Source: Bradyrhizobium sp. dw_78
GTDB lineage: Bacteria; Pseudomonadota; Alphaproteobacteria; Rhizobiales; Xanthobacteraceae
Length of the DNA: 64,000 nucleotides
Assembly: GCF_018449525.1 (NCBI RefSeq)
Contig: NZ_JAAVUS010000002.1
Span: 620,001 to 684,000, forward strand
Direction: 5' to 3'
A program made the translations under genes and the position numbers. Within the stretch, counting starts at the first letter, position 1; each line of letters starts with the position of its first letter. This document shows, one piece after another, positions 7,957-15,817 of this stretch. Under the pieces are notes generated by a model. The model saw nothing but the letters and a program-made list of their open reading frames with translations, ran no database searches and had not been told where the DNA came from.

Positions 7957-8902
7957 CGATTCCGACCGGACCAGGCCGATCGCCAGCGGCGAGGTGCCGA
8001 TCGCCGGGGTCTCCGCCGACGTGACGCTGATGGGCGTCCAGGCGCTGTTCAACAAGCAATTGACCGAGCACAGCTTCGACTGCTGCGAATTTCCGCTGTC
8101 GTCCTATCTAAGATTCATGGAACGCCCCGACCGGCCGTATGTCGCCGTGCCGGTATTTCCTTCGCGGCATTTCCGGCTCTCGAACGTCTTCGTCAACGCC
8201 GCAAAGGGAATCAGGAAGCCGGCGGACCTTGCCGGCAAGCGCATCGGCGTTCCCGTGTTCGACATGGCCGCGGCGGTCTGGCTGCGCGGCATCTTTCAGG
8301 ATCACTACGATCTGGCTCGCACCTCGCCGATTTATGTCGCAGGCGGATTGGAGACAGCCCGCACCGGCGACGAACACCCGCAGTTCTATCCCGACCGGTT
8401 CAGGCACGAGCAGCGACACGACCAGAGTCTCGCCGTGTTGCTGGCGAAGGGCGAAATCGATGCGTTGTACACGGCGCGCGCACCCAGTACCTGGCCCTCC
8501 GCGTCGGTCACTCGCTTGTTCGAAGACCCGATGCGGGCGGAGCTCGATTACTTTTCGAAGACTGGAATCTTTCCGCCCATGCATCTCATCGCGGTCAAGC
8601 GGACGATTGCCGAAGCCAACCCCGGCCTGATGATGGCCATCTACCAGGCTTTTGCGCAGGCCCAGAAAATCGCCCGGGAAAGGCTGTTCGATTCGGCGGC
8701 GCTCTGCACGATGTTGCCGTGGCAGCTCGAAAACCTGCTTTCCGCCGAACAGCATCTCGGCAACGACTACTGGCCGGTTGGACTGGCAAAGAATCGCGCG
8801 ATGCTGAAGGTCGTCACCCGCTACATGGTGGAAGATGGCCTGATCGCGACCGAATTTTCGCCCGAGCAATTGTTTTCCGACCCGGACATTCTGAAAACGT
8901 AA
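7925..8902 (+). CDS. 4,5-dihydroxyphthalate-decarboxylase-like protein (periplasmic-binding fold)
   Basis: This 325-residue protein resembles the Pht5/4,5-dihydroxyphthalate decarboxylase family, which uses a solute-binding-protein fold in the cytoplasm. It starts directly with MTALPLKIGVSDSDRTRPIA, with no signal peptide or lipobox, which argues against a periplasmic receptor. Family-like stretches include DCCEFPLSSYL, the ADLAGKRIGVPVFDM block and an LAKGEIDALYTARAP segment. It overlaps the DUF5591 gene by 32 nt and ends the operon. If it is a decarboxylase, it would remove a carboxyl from a hydroxylated ring or ring-opened acid. Many homologues in catabolic operons have no tested function, so the reaction is inferred. 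Confidence 0.7.
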   Translation: MTALPLKIGVSDSDRTRPIASGEVPIAGVSADVTLMGVQALFNKQLTEHSFDCCEFPLSSYLRFMERPDRPYVAVPVFPSRHFRLSNVFVNAAKGIRKPADLAGKRIGVPVFDMAAAVWLRGIFQDHYDLARTSPIYVAGGLETARTGDEHPQFYPDRFRHEQRHDQSLAVLLAKGEIDALYTARAPSTWPSASVTRLFEDPMRAELDYFSKTGIFPPMHLIAVKRTIAEANPGLMMAIYQAFAQAQKIARERLFDSAALCTMLPWQLENLLSAEQHLGNDYWPVGLAKNRAMLKVVTRYMVEDGLIATEFSPEQLFSDPDILKT

Positions 8903-9036
8903 GAGAGCCCCGTCGCGATATGATTGCTGGAAAAAGCGCGGGCAGTTCGCGACGATAGACGACCGCCCGGCAACAGGATCCCGGACATGATGGCGCAACA
9001 TGCCGGGCGTTTCGGCGTCCTGTCGATGACCGGCAA

Positions 9037-9060
9037 GCCCCGGCTCTGAGAAGTCGGGGC
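9037..9060 (+). terminator. GC-rich hairpin after the catabolic operon
   Basis: GCCCCG at 9037-9042 pairs with CGGGGC at 9055-9060 around a 12-nt loop. There is no T-run after it, so it is only a weak intrinsic terminator candidate. It lies between the operon end at 8902 and the next gene at 9104. Confidence 0.3.
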
Positions 9061-9103
9061 ATGGATATTGCTTGGTGATCGGCGATCATCGAAGGAGATG
9101 CAT

Positions 9104-10057
9104 ATGAGCGCCATTCCCGTGATTGATATCGCAGCTCTGATCGACGGCTCGCCGGAACAGGCACGGGCCGTCGCAGCGGCCCTGGGCCGTGCCTGCCGGG
9201 AGGTCGGTTTCTTTTATATCACGGGGCATGGCGTTCCACCGGCGTTGCGGGCTAGCGTCTTCGATCATTCGGCTGCGTTCTTCACCGGGCCGGCTTCGAT
9301 CCGGGAAGCGGCTTCGTTCAGCGGCCCCGGCGGCAATCGCGGTTACATACGACTTGGCGGCGAAGCGCTTGATCCGGACAAGCCTGCCGACGTCAAGGAA
9401 GCCTTCAACATCGGCCTCGAACTCGCGTCCGACGATCCGGAGCTGCTTGCCCGTGTGCCGTTTCGCGCGGCCAATTTGTGGCCGGATGTGCCGGGCTTTC
9501 GCGAGACGATGCTCGACTATTTCAACCGGGTCTGGCGATTGGGGCGCGATCTGCATCGTGGATTTGCGCTCGACCTCGGCCTCGATCCCGATTTCTTCGA
9601 GGCCAGGCTCGACAAGCCGATCGCCACCCTGCGCTTGCTTCATTACCCTCCAGTGACGGGGACCTTGTCCGACGGACAACTCGGCGCGGGCGTTCATACC
9701 GATTATGGCAACGTCACGCTGCTCGCGACCGATGCCATCGGCGGCCTGATGGTGCAGGACCGCTCCGGCCGCTGGCTTGACGCGCCGGTCATACCCGATG
9801 CCTTCGTCTGCAACATCGGCGATTGCCTGATGCGATGGTCGAACGACGTCTACGTTTCGACGCCGCACAAGGTCGTCAGCCCGCCGGGCGCCGATCGCTA
9901 CTCCGTCGCCTTCTTCCTCGATCCCAATCCGGACGCGATGGTGGCCTGTTTGCCGACCTGCATCAGCCCGGAACGCCCGGCCAAATACGCCCCGATCACC
10001 GGCGCCGAGTTCCTTCGCTCGCGACTCGAGCCGACCTATGCCGCCAAGGCGAGTTGA
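9104..10057 (+). CDS. Isopenicillin-N-synthase-family 2-oxoglutarate/Fe(II) oxygenase
   Basis: The product is 317 residues. The non-haem iron ligands are visible as HTDYGNVTLL (His and Asp) and the later His in STPHKVVSP, and RYSVAFFLDPNPDA holds the arginine that usually binds 2-oxoglutarate. GFFYITGHGVP near residue 35 is the usual N-terminal block. AAGGAG at 9092-9097 with 6-nt spacing selects the ATG at 9104 over in-frame ATGs at 9068 and 9098. Members hydroxylate or ring-modify small molecules, amino acids and purine-like compounds. It is 200 nt downstream of the catabolic operon on the same strand and may belong to the same pathway under its own promoter. Confidence 0.83.
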   Translation: MSAIPVIDIAALIDGSPEQARAVAAALGRACREVGFFYITGHGVPPALRASVFDHSAAFFTGPASIREAASFSGPGGNRGYIRLGGEALDPDKPADVKEAFNIGLELASDDPELLARVPFRAANLWPDVPGFRETMLDYFNRVWRLGRDLHRGFALDLGLDPDFFEARLDKPIATLRLLHYPPVTGTLSDGQLGAGVHTDYGNVTLLATDAIGGLMVQDRSGRWLDAPVIPDAFVCNIGDCLMRWSNDVYVSTPHKVVSPPGADRYSVAFFLDPNPDAMVACLPTCISPERPAKYAPITGAEFLRSRLEPTYAAKAS

Positions 10058-10105
10058 AGGGCGGCACGGATAACGCAGGCCGTCGATCCGTGCGAATTTT
10101 CCGAA

Positions 10106-10212
10106 GCTAAAGCGTGATAAGTGGATGGCATCGGAAGTTCACCTCTCCCATCGCGACAGGCGAATGGAACATGCGGGAAAATCGATTCAACCAAAAACCG
10201 TCCTGCTTTAGC
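10106..10212. repeat. Short inverted-repeat-bounded element (MITE-like)
   Basis: GCTAAAGC at 10106-10113 and GCTTTAGC at 10205-10212 are exact 8-bp inverted repeats bounding about 107 bp without an open frame. This is the form of a small palindromic or MITE-like intergenic element. The right end is only 8 bp from the FixK box at 10221. No target-site duplication was verified. Confidence 0.35.
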
Positions 10213-10220
10213 GCGAAAAA

Positions 10221-10234
10221 TTGATCTCGCTCAA
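10221..10234 (+). promoter_or_regulatory. FixK/FNR box upstream of the 55-aa protein
   Basis: TTGATCTCGCTCAA matches TTGA-N6-TCAA. A class II start 41.5 bp from the centre falls near 10269, with a TTTACA-like -10 at about 10257-10262, 22 nt before the ATG at 10291. This geometry is as expected for activation by an FNR/FixK protein. Confidence 0.7.
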
Positions 10235-10290
10235 CACCGGCCATGATCAAGAGCCTTTACATTCCAAGGATCGGAATGGAGGAGCGGAAC

Positions 10291-10458
10291 ATGATCAATA
10301 GCCAGCCGAAAAAAGCCATTCGAAAAGATTCCAAGAATATTGACATTCTTGCCGAGGCAGAACGTCCTGACACAGGCAAGGAACGTGCGACTGAGGATGC
10401 GCTTGAAGACGATGACGTGCGCGAGGCATTAAAGCGCCTCCATAAGTATGAAAAATGA
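10291..10458 (+). CDS. Small charged hypothetical protein (55 aa)
   Basis: The 55-residue product is soluble and highly charged: a basic N-terminal third (QPKKAIRKDSK) and an acidic second half (ATEDALEDDDVREALKRLHKY), probably helical at the end. There is no signal peptide, cysteine or known motif. GGAGGAG at 10277-10283 with 7-nt spacing selects the ATG at 10291 rather than the in-frame ATG at 10243. A FixK box precedes it with class II spacing, so low-oxygen induction is likely. I do not recognise the family; a small regulator or a ribosome- or protein-binding factor is possible but unsupported. Confidence 0.6.
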   Translation: MINSQPKKAIRKDSKNIDILAEAERPDTGKERATEDALEDDDVREALKRLHKYEK

Positions 10459-10871
10459 TGGCGATATCTTATTGTCATCAAACCTTTTGATCCGCTGAAT
10501 TGTTATTTTCTGAATTATAAATTGGCGGTCTTTGTCGCTGACATTTCATTGTTCGTGGCTCCAATCAAGACATAGCAACAACGATATACGGGCGAATGCA
10601 CCTCATCCGCTGCCATGCGGGGGTCGAAATTCGACCGCGCACCGATGATCGGCGACGTCAACATCGATGTCCTGCTGCAACGCGGCAGCGTTGAACCGAA
10701 TTCACCCGGAATATCTCCAATTTGACGAAAGAGATCTCGCTCTGCCCCAGAGAGAGTGAATTACGCGCCGGCAACTCGCGGAATCGATAGCGGCTTGAGA
10801 TAAATCAAGACCCGCCCCTACGCTCCCCATAGGCTTAATAGATCGAACAACGCCCAAATGGGAGCTTAGTA
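10459..10871. other. Intergenic region before the MFS carrier
   Basis: No gene is supported in these 413 bases. The region holds a perfect palindrome GGTCGAAATTCGACC at 10622-10636 (7+1+7) and the FixK box at 10795 with its predicted promoter. The rest shows nothing recognisable. Confidence 0.5.
10795..10808 (+). promoter_or_regulatory. FixK/FNR box upstream of the MFS carrier
   Basis: TTGAGATAAATCAA fits TTGA-N6-TCAA. The centre at 10801.5 predicts a class II start near 10843, with TAGGCT at about 10830-10835 as the -10, and a leader of about 29 nt to the ATG at 10872. Confidence 0.7.
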
Positions 10872-12152
10872 ATGTCTATTCAGGCTGTTTCAACGGCAGC
10901 GGCCCAGCGAAAGACGCCTGTGATCAGCGGCTTTCATTTTGCGTTTGTGGCTGCGTGGCTTTTCTGTTTGCTGTTCTACTTCATGCAATATGCGGTGCGC
11001 TCGGCGCCCAGCGTGATGCTGCCGGAACTCACCACGGCATTCGGGCTGACCACCCTTGGGGTCAGCTCTCTTCTCGGACTTTACTATTACACCTACTCGA
11101 CATTCGCGATTATCGCCGGCGCGTCGCTGGACCGCTGGGGAGCGAAATATTCGATCCCGATCGGCGCGGTTCTGCTCGCTGTCGGAATCGTGATGTTCGG
11201 CCTCGGCATTAGCTGGGCCGCCTCCGTAGGCCGTCTTCTGCAGGGCGCGGGCGCGGCGTTCGCGTTCGTCGGAGCCGTCTATCTCGCCACCCACGGTTTT
11301 CCGGCACGCTATCTCGCTACTGCGGTAGGCTTTACCCAATGCTTCGGCATGCTGGGCGGATCGGCCGGACAATTCGTTGTCGCGCCTCTCGTTCATGGCC
11401 CGATAAACTGGCAACAATTCTGGATCTATGCGGGCATCCTGACGGTGATCATCGCATTTGCGATGCTGTTCGTGACGCCGCGCCAGGATCTCGCCGAACG
11501 TTCCAAGACCAGCATTTGGCACATGTTCGATCCATACAAGACGGTGCTGACCAACCCGCAATCCTACCTGTGCGGCATTTGTGCTGGTCTGCTGTTCCTG
11601 CCGACAACGGTCGGCGACATGATCTGGGGCGTCTCGTTCCTGCGCGATGGCTGGCATATTGATTATGCCGAGGCGGTCAACCGCGCTTCGATGGTGCCGC
11701 TCGGCTGGGTGATCGGCTGTCCGGTGCTGGGCTATATCGCCGACCGCATGGGACGCCGGAAGCCGGTTCTAATGGCGGGAATGGCGATCATGCTCGCCGC
11801 CACCCTGGCGATCCTCTATCTGCCCGCCAATTCGCTGCCGCCCTATCTTCTCGGCTTCCTGCTCGGCTTCGGATCCGGTGCGGCGATGATCCCCTACAGC
11901 ATCATCAAGGAAGTCAATCCGGACGAAGTGAAGGGCAGCGCGACCGGCGCCATCAACTTCATCGTTTTCGTGATGAGTGCATTCGTCGCGCCCGCCTATG
12001 GCTGGCTCCTGCAAAAGCTCGCCGGCGGCGGCGCATTGACGCTGGACGTGTTCGTCAAGGGCGGCGTGGTCGGCATCATATCGATCGTCGTTGCCATCAT
12101 TCTGGCGCTGTTCATCCGGGAAACCGGAACGGCAGTTCGGAAGGCGTCGTAA
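10872..12152 (+). CDS. Major facilitator superfamily transporter
   Basis: This 426-residue inner-membrane carrier has about 12 hydrophobic spans. The loop 2-3 signature appears as GASLDRWGAKYSIP (residues 78-91), and its second-half copy as GYIADRMGRRKPVL. The hydrophobic VVGIISIVVAIILALF near the C-terminus is the last span. The substrate cannot be told; relatives carry organic acids or sugars. GGGAGC lies a few bases before the ATG. The promoter carries a FixK box, so it is probably induced at low oxygen; with ldhA nearby, a fermentation acid is one speculative cargo. Confidence 0.8.
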   Translation: MSIQAVSTAAAQRKTPVISGFHFAFVAAWLFCLLFYFMQYAVRSAPSVMLPELTTAFGLTTLGVSSLLGLYYYTYSTFAIIAGASLDRWGAKYSIPIGAVLLAVGIVMFGLGISWAASVGRLLQGAGAAFAFVGAVYLATHGFPARYLATAVGFTQCFGMLGGSAGQFVVAPLVHGPINWQQFWIYAGILTVIIAFAMLFVTPRQDLAERSKTSIWHMFDPYKTVLTNPQSYLCGICAGLLFLPTTVGDMIWGVSFLRDGWHIDYAEAVNRASMVPLGWVIGCPVLGYIADRMGRRKPVLMAGMAIMLAATLAILYLPANSLPPYLLGFLLGFGSGAAMIPYSIIKEVNPDEVKGSATGAINFIVFVMSAFVAPAYGWLLQKLAGGGALTLDVFVKGGVVGIISIVVAIILALFIRETGTAVRKAS

Positions 12153-12311
12153 AGCCGAGCCGTGTAGCGGATTCCCGTCCGCTGCACGGCTTGCCCCCGA
12201 GTCGCGATCACAGGGGCGTTTTCGGCAACGACAGGACGCCGCCGCCTCTGCGAGCACTTCAATGAGTCGATATCAAATCCTGAAAAATGAGCATCAAGAA
12301 GGACGAGAAAA

Positions 12312-12668
12312 ATGAGCAGTGACTTTCCGGCAAAGTTCCATGATCTGCAAGTTATGCTAGGGAAATTGAGCCGAGAGCTACCGGGGGCAACCGCCGGCTT
12401 CGCTCATTTGCACAAGGAAGCCACCGCTCCCGGAACGCTCGGCAGCAAGGTCAAGGAGCTGATGGCGCTGGCTATTGCGGTTGCCATCCATTGCGAGGAC
12501 TGCATTGCCTATCATGTCCATGATGCGCTGAAAGCGGGCGCCACCCGCGGCGAAGTCCTGGAAACGCTGGGTGTCGCCATCATGATGGGCGGAGGGCCGG
12601 CCTTGATGTATGCCTGCGAAGCCTTCGAAGCCCTGCAGCAATATGAGGACCAGGCTGCAAAGGCCTGA
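12312..12668 (+). CDS. AhpD-like / carboxymuconolactone-decarboxylase family protein
   Basis: The 118-residue protein has the all-helical CMD fold. The redox pair and distal histidine are in HCEDCIAYHVHDAL (CxxC near residues 58-61), as in AhpD-type thiol peroxidase partners, so peroxidase or disulfide reductase activity is more likely than lactone decarboxylation. The rest of the family landmark, the GATRGEVLETLGVAIMMGG segment, is intact. It lies 159 nt after the MFS gene on the same strand and may share its FixK-dependent transcript. A hairpin terminator follows at 12791. Confidence 0.85.
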   Translation: MSSDFPAKFHDLQVMLGKLSRELPGATAGFAHLHKEATAPGTLGSKVKELMALAIAVAIHCEDCIAYHVHDALKAGATRGEVLETLGVAIMMGGGPALMYACEAFEALQQYEDQAAKA

Positions 12669-12790
12669 GTTTCGAACGCCGCCGCGGAGCACTGACGCTT
12701 GTTGTCAATGTGCCGCCAGCCTAAGCCTTGCCGAATCGGGCATCCAGGACGATGATGGCGACTGTTTGATGTTAGATGCAAATAGCCCAA

Positions 12791-12818
12791 GGTCCGTTTC
12801 TGATTTCAGAAGCGGACC
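12791..12818. terminator. Hairpin terminator between convergent genes
   Basis: GGTCCG at 12791-12796 pairs with CGGACC at 12813-12818 and the stem continues inward through TTCTGA/TCAGAA. A short T-run follows at about 12824-12829. It separates the plus-strand AhpD-like gene from the minus-strand quinone reductase gene, so it can serve both. Confidence 0.65.
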
Positions 12819-12888
12819 TCGACGTTTTTCGCAGCAATAAGATGCCAATCGACTCCAGTAAACTTGCAGGCATATTTGGCCGTTTCTA

Positions 12889-13482
12889 TCAGCTGGCGAA
12901 ATGGGTGCGCGCGCACAATCGAATCCGGGCAAGATGGTCATCGAGCGAGGGTTTCGGCAAATCCGGCTGAATATGATCGAAATGGATATGCTCCAGCAAC
13001 TCAAAGCCCGACGAGCGAAAGATGTGCTTATCCTGCAGCGCCTCGACGGCATTCCAGCCGCCGCTGTTCGCGAGAACGGACATGGGAGCGCCGGACATGG
13101 TCACCAGCACGCACTTCTTTGCAGATAACAGGCCCCGGACGATCCCGCTGTTTGATTCATAGGCAAACCCGCGGGCGAACACGCGGTCGATATAGCCTTT
13201 CATCATGGCCGGCATCGATAGCCACCAGAGCGGATAAAATATCGCGAGAACATCGGCGTCGCGAATATCGTCTTGCGCTCTCGACACGTCATTGGCGACG
13301 CGCGGCGCCACGTTCGTCGCGTTCAATTCGGCCGCGGTAAGCAGCGGGTCGAACCTGTCGCGATACAGATCTCGAAACTGAAAATCCTGGTTCAATGACT
13401 GTAATTCATCCGCATAAGCCCGCGCCAGCGTCATCGTGAAGCTGCTTTCGGAGGGGTGCGAGACAACGATCAGATGTTTCAT
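12889..13482 (-). CDS. NAD(P)H quinone oxidoreductase, flavodoxin fold
   Basis: The 197-residue protein has the NQO/KefF-type flavodoxin-like fold: an N-terminal KHLIVVSHPSESSF phosphate loop for flavin, then a FYPLWWLSMPAMMKGYIDRVF block typical of the family and a GWNAVEAL loop. It would reduce quinones by two electrons from NAD(P)H in the cytoplasm. The ATG at 13482 begins the conserved sequence; an upstream in-frame ATG at 13548 adds residues with no family match. An imperfect FixK-like site (TTGA-N6-TCAC, 13535-13548) lies just upstream, so low-oxygen control is possible but weak. Confidence 0.82.
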   Translation of the reverse strand: MKHLIVVSHPSESSFTMTLARAYADELQSLNQDFQFRDLYRDRFDPLLTAAELNATNVAPRVANDVSRAQDDIRDADVLAIFYPLWWLSMPAMMKGYIDRVFARGFAYESNSGIVRGLLSAKKCVLVTMSGAPMSVLANSGGWNAVEALQDKHIFRSSGFELLEHIHFDHIQPDLPKPSLDDHLARIRLCARTHFAS

Positions 13483-13735
13483 AAAATTCTCGGGACTCGT
13501 CAAATTAGAACTCGTCAATCCGGCCGTGCCAAATTTGACCGGCCTCACGAAGCGGCATGACTTTTCTTTGGATCGTCATCCAGCTCTATGTTTTTGCTTG
13601 GCATGATCTTCACGGAGGCGCGTTCCGCGTTTGCCGAGAAAAGCCGGTCTCGGACGATCATTAACATAATAGGATTTTAGCGGATGACGAAATTGATCTG
13701 CCGCAACCATGTGAGTGGAATTCGTCGACGCCGAA

Positions 13736-14644
13736 CTAGCGCCCGATGAGGGCGACCCCGGCCGCGACGAGCATGGCGGCACAGCCTTTCTGTATCAGCT
13801 CACGGCGGTCCAGGCGCTCCTGTGCGGCGGTCAGGTGAAAAACCGACAGGATGACCGCAAAGGCGAAAACAAACAGCGTGGTCGTGCTGCTGATGGCCTG
13901 CACCAGGCTAAGGGGCGCGAGGACGAGCGCATACCGCATCGCCAGCGAGCCAATCAGGTTGATCAGCTCATTAAGAGCATTGATGGAAATGACGAAACCG
14001 GGGCTCGATTTGACCAGGCGAAGAAACTGCTGCCTGTCGGACCGGAACGACAGCAGAAACAGCCCAAACAGCGCTTCTCCGGCATACGTCCAGAACGTAC
14101 TCGGCCAAAATGCCTCATGAATGGCGACGACCTTGAATAACAGCGAACTGATCGAAGCGACCAGACTGCAGGCCAGCATCAGGACAACAAGGCGCGCATT
14201 GAATTTCCGTCCTGCCGAGCGTGTGTTGAGCGATGCGACCGCGACGCCGCAAATCGTCAACAGGCCACCCGCCATCTGGGAATGGGATAGGTGTTCATCC
14301 AGAATAAAGTAGCCGAGGGCATAGCCGAACAAGGGGCCGGCCTGAAAGAACACCGCGACCAGCGAGGCATCCTCGATCTGCAACGCCCGAAGGTAGAACA
14401 GCATGGCTGCCATGTAGAGCGCGCCGGCCGTAACCAGACAGGCCGCGCTGGCGGCATCGATATCGACGACCGTCCTGCTCAGAGACCAGATAATCGGCAA
14501 CGCCAGCGCGCTGATGCAGGCGGTCAATATCAGGAGGGTGCCGACGTTACTTGTCTTGAAGTACCGCTCGACGAGGTACTTATCCAGATGGGTGGATGCG
14601 GCCCATAGAATGGGCCCCAGGAACGACAGCAGCAGCCAGCTCAT
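13736..14644 (-). CDS. EamA/DMT family transporter
   Basis: This 302-residue membrane protein has about ten hydrophobic segments arranged as two five-helix halves, the EamA (drug/metabolite transporter) plan. GPLFGYALGYFILDEHLS near residue 105 is the conserved end of the first repeat, and ALVLAPLSLVQAISSTTTLFVF is the equivalent in the second. Such proteins export metabolites or amino acids; the cargo here is unknown. It is on the minus strand 37 nt after ldhA and may be co-transcribed with it. Confidence 0.8.
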   Translation of the reverse strand: MSWLLLSFLGPILWAASTHLDKYLVERYFKTSNVGTLLILTACISALALPIIWSLSRTVVDIDAASAACLVTAGALYMAAMLFYLRALQIEDASLVAVFFQAGPLFGYALGYFILDEHLSHSQMAGGLLTICGVAVASLNTRSAGRKFNARLVVLMLACSLVASISSLLFKVVAIHEAFWPSTFWTYAGEALFGLFLLSFRSDRQQFLRLVKSSPGFVISINALNELINLIGSLAMRYALVLAPLSLVQAISSTTTLFVFAFAVILSVFHLTAAQERLDRRELIQKGCAAMLVAAGVALIGR

Positions 14645-14681
14645 TTATGCTGAAACCTGTCGCCGTTTGTCCGATATCCCA

Positions 14682-15686
14682 TCACGCGCTTATCAGATTT
14701 TCCTGCTTCGGGCGGCCCGCTTCGAAACTGCTGATGTTTTCAAGCGTAATCTCGGCTATTTCAGTCAGTGCTTCCCGGGTGAGAAAAGCCTGATGTCCCG
14801 TAATGACAACGTTCGGCATCGTGGTCAGCCTTTCGAAGGCATCGTCCTTGATAATGGTCAGGGATCGATCCGAAAAGAACAAACCGCCCTCTTCCTCGTA
14901 AACGTCCATGCCGAAATATTCGAGCCCACTGGCACTCTTCAGGCTGTCGATAACGGCGGCGGTATCGACGACTCCGCCGCGGGCCGTATTGATAAGCATC
15001 GAACCGGGCTTCATCAGACCAAGCATTTTCCCGTTGACGAGGTGTCGCGTTTGCGCGGTCAGGGGACAATGCAGCGAGACAATATCCGATTTGGACATCA
15101 GCTCGGCGAAATCGACATATCGCACCCCCAGTTCGATACAGTCGGGCTGACGGTACACGTCGTAAGCCAGCATTTCGCACCCGAATCCCTTCATAATTCG
15201 CGCCAGCGCGGTCCCGATCTTGCCGGTGCCGACAATGCCTACGGTCTTGCCGGTCATGTTAAATCCGACGAGGCCGTTGAGATCGAAATTGCCCTCGCGC
15301 ACGCGATTATAGGCCTTGTGAATATGACGGTTCAACGTCAGCATCAACGCCACCGCGTGCTCGGCAATCGCCGACGGCGCATATGCCGGCACCCGCATGA
15401 CCGAAATGCCGACCTTCCTGGCCGCGTCCAGATCCACATTATTGTAGCCGGCCGACCGCAATGCGATGAGGCGGGTGCCCCCTTCCGCCAGGGCAGCAAG
15501 CGTGTCCGCGTCAAGATCATCCGCCGGGAACGTGGAAACGGCAGGAAAGCCCTTCACCATCGATGCCGTTCCGGCATGCAGGCCTTCCTTGAAGAAGACA
15601 AGATCGTGGTGAAACCGGGCATTTGCCTGGAGGAGGAAGTCGACTTCGAATTTCTGGTTGCCAAATATCGCGACTTTCATGGGCAT
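14682..15686 (-). CDS. ldhA: D-lactate dehydrogenase (2-hydroxyacid dehydrogenase family)
   Basis: The 334-residue protein matches fermentative D-lactate dehydrogenase. The NAD-binding GIVGTGKIGTALA motif is near residue 150, the substrate arginine is in NTARGGVVDT, and the catalytic His lies in TGHQAFLTREAL. The LRSAGYNNVDLDAA and VPAYAPSAIAEHAV blocks are characteristic of the LdhA subgroup as opposed to phosphoglycerate dehydrogenase. It would reduce pyruvate to D-lactate in the cytoplasm to recycle NADH when respiration is limited. It lies downstream of the fixK-like gene on the same strand (131-nt gap) within a low-oxygen gene group. Confidence 0.87.
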   Translation of the reverse strand: MPMKVAIFGNQKFEVDFLLQANARFHHDLVFFKEGLHAGTASMVKGFPAVSTFPADDLDADTLAALAEGGTRLIALRSAGYNNVDLDAARKVGISVMRVPAYAPSAIAEHAVALMLTLNRHIHKAYNRVREGNFDLNGLVGFNMTGKTVGIVGTGKIGTALARIMKGFGCEMLAYDVYRQPDCIELGVRYVDFAELMSKSDIVSLHCPLTAQTRHLVNGKMLGLMKPGSMLINTARGGVVDTAAVIDSLKSASGLEYFGMDVYEEEGGLFFSDRSLTIIKDDAFERLTTMPNVVITGHQAFLTREALTEIAEITLENISSFEAGRPKQENLISA

Positions 15687-15817
15687 CTCGGTTGTGGTTG
15701 CGGCTTTTAATCCAAACGGTTCGCAAAGACTGACTTGCCGACGGGAAACAGATTTTTTGCGTGGATGACCGCCTGAATTCGGTTCACGTCCGGGCTAGTT
15801 CGTTCCCGCGCGCCGGA

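Noticed and set aside
7925..8902. Periplasmic substrate-binding protein of a transporter
   Set aside because: There is no signal peptide or lipobox and no permease or ATPase gene adjacent; the decarboxylase-like assignment fits better.
13535..13548. FixK-like site TTGA-N6-TCAC before the quinone reductase gene
   Set aside because: One half-site base deviates and the site is too close to the start for class II activation of the chosen ATG; kept only as a remark in the gene entry.
13693..13706. TTGATCTGCCGCAA as a FixK box
   Set aside because: The right half reads GCAA and the position is over 200 bp from the next gene start.
13576..13710. Possible 44-residue minus-strand protein upstream of the quinone reductase gene
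   Set aside because: The sequence is not absurd (a basic C-terminal stretch), but there is no ribosome binding site and no recognised family, so it is not listed as a gene.
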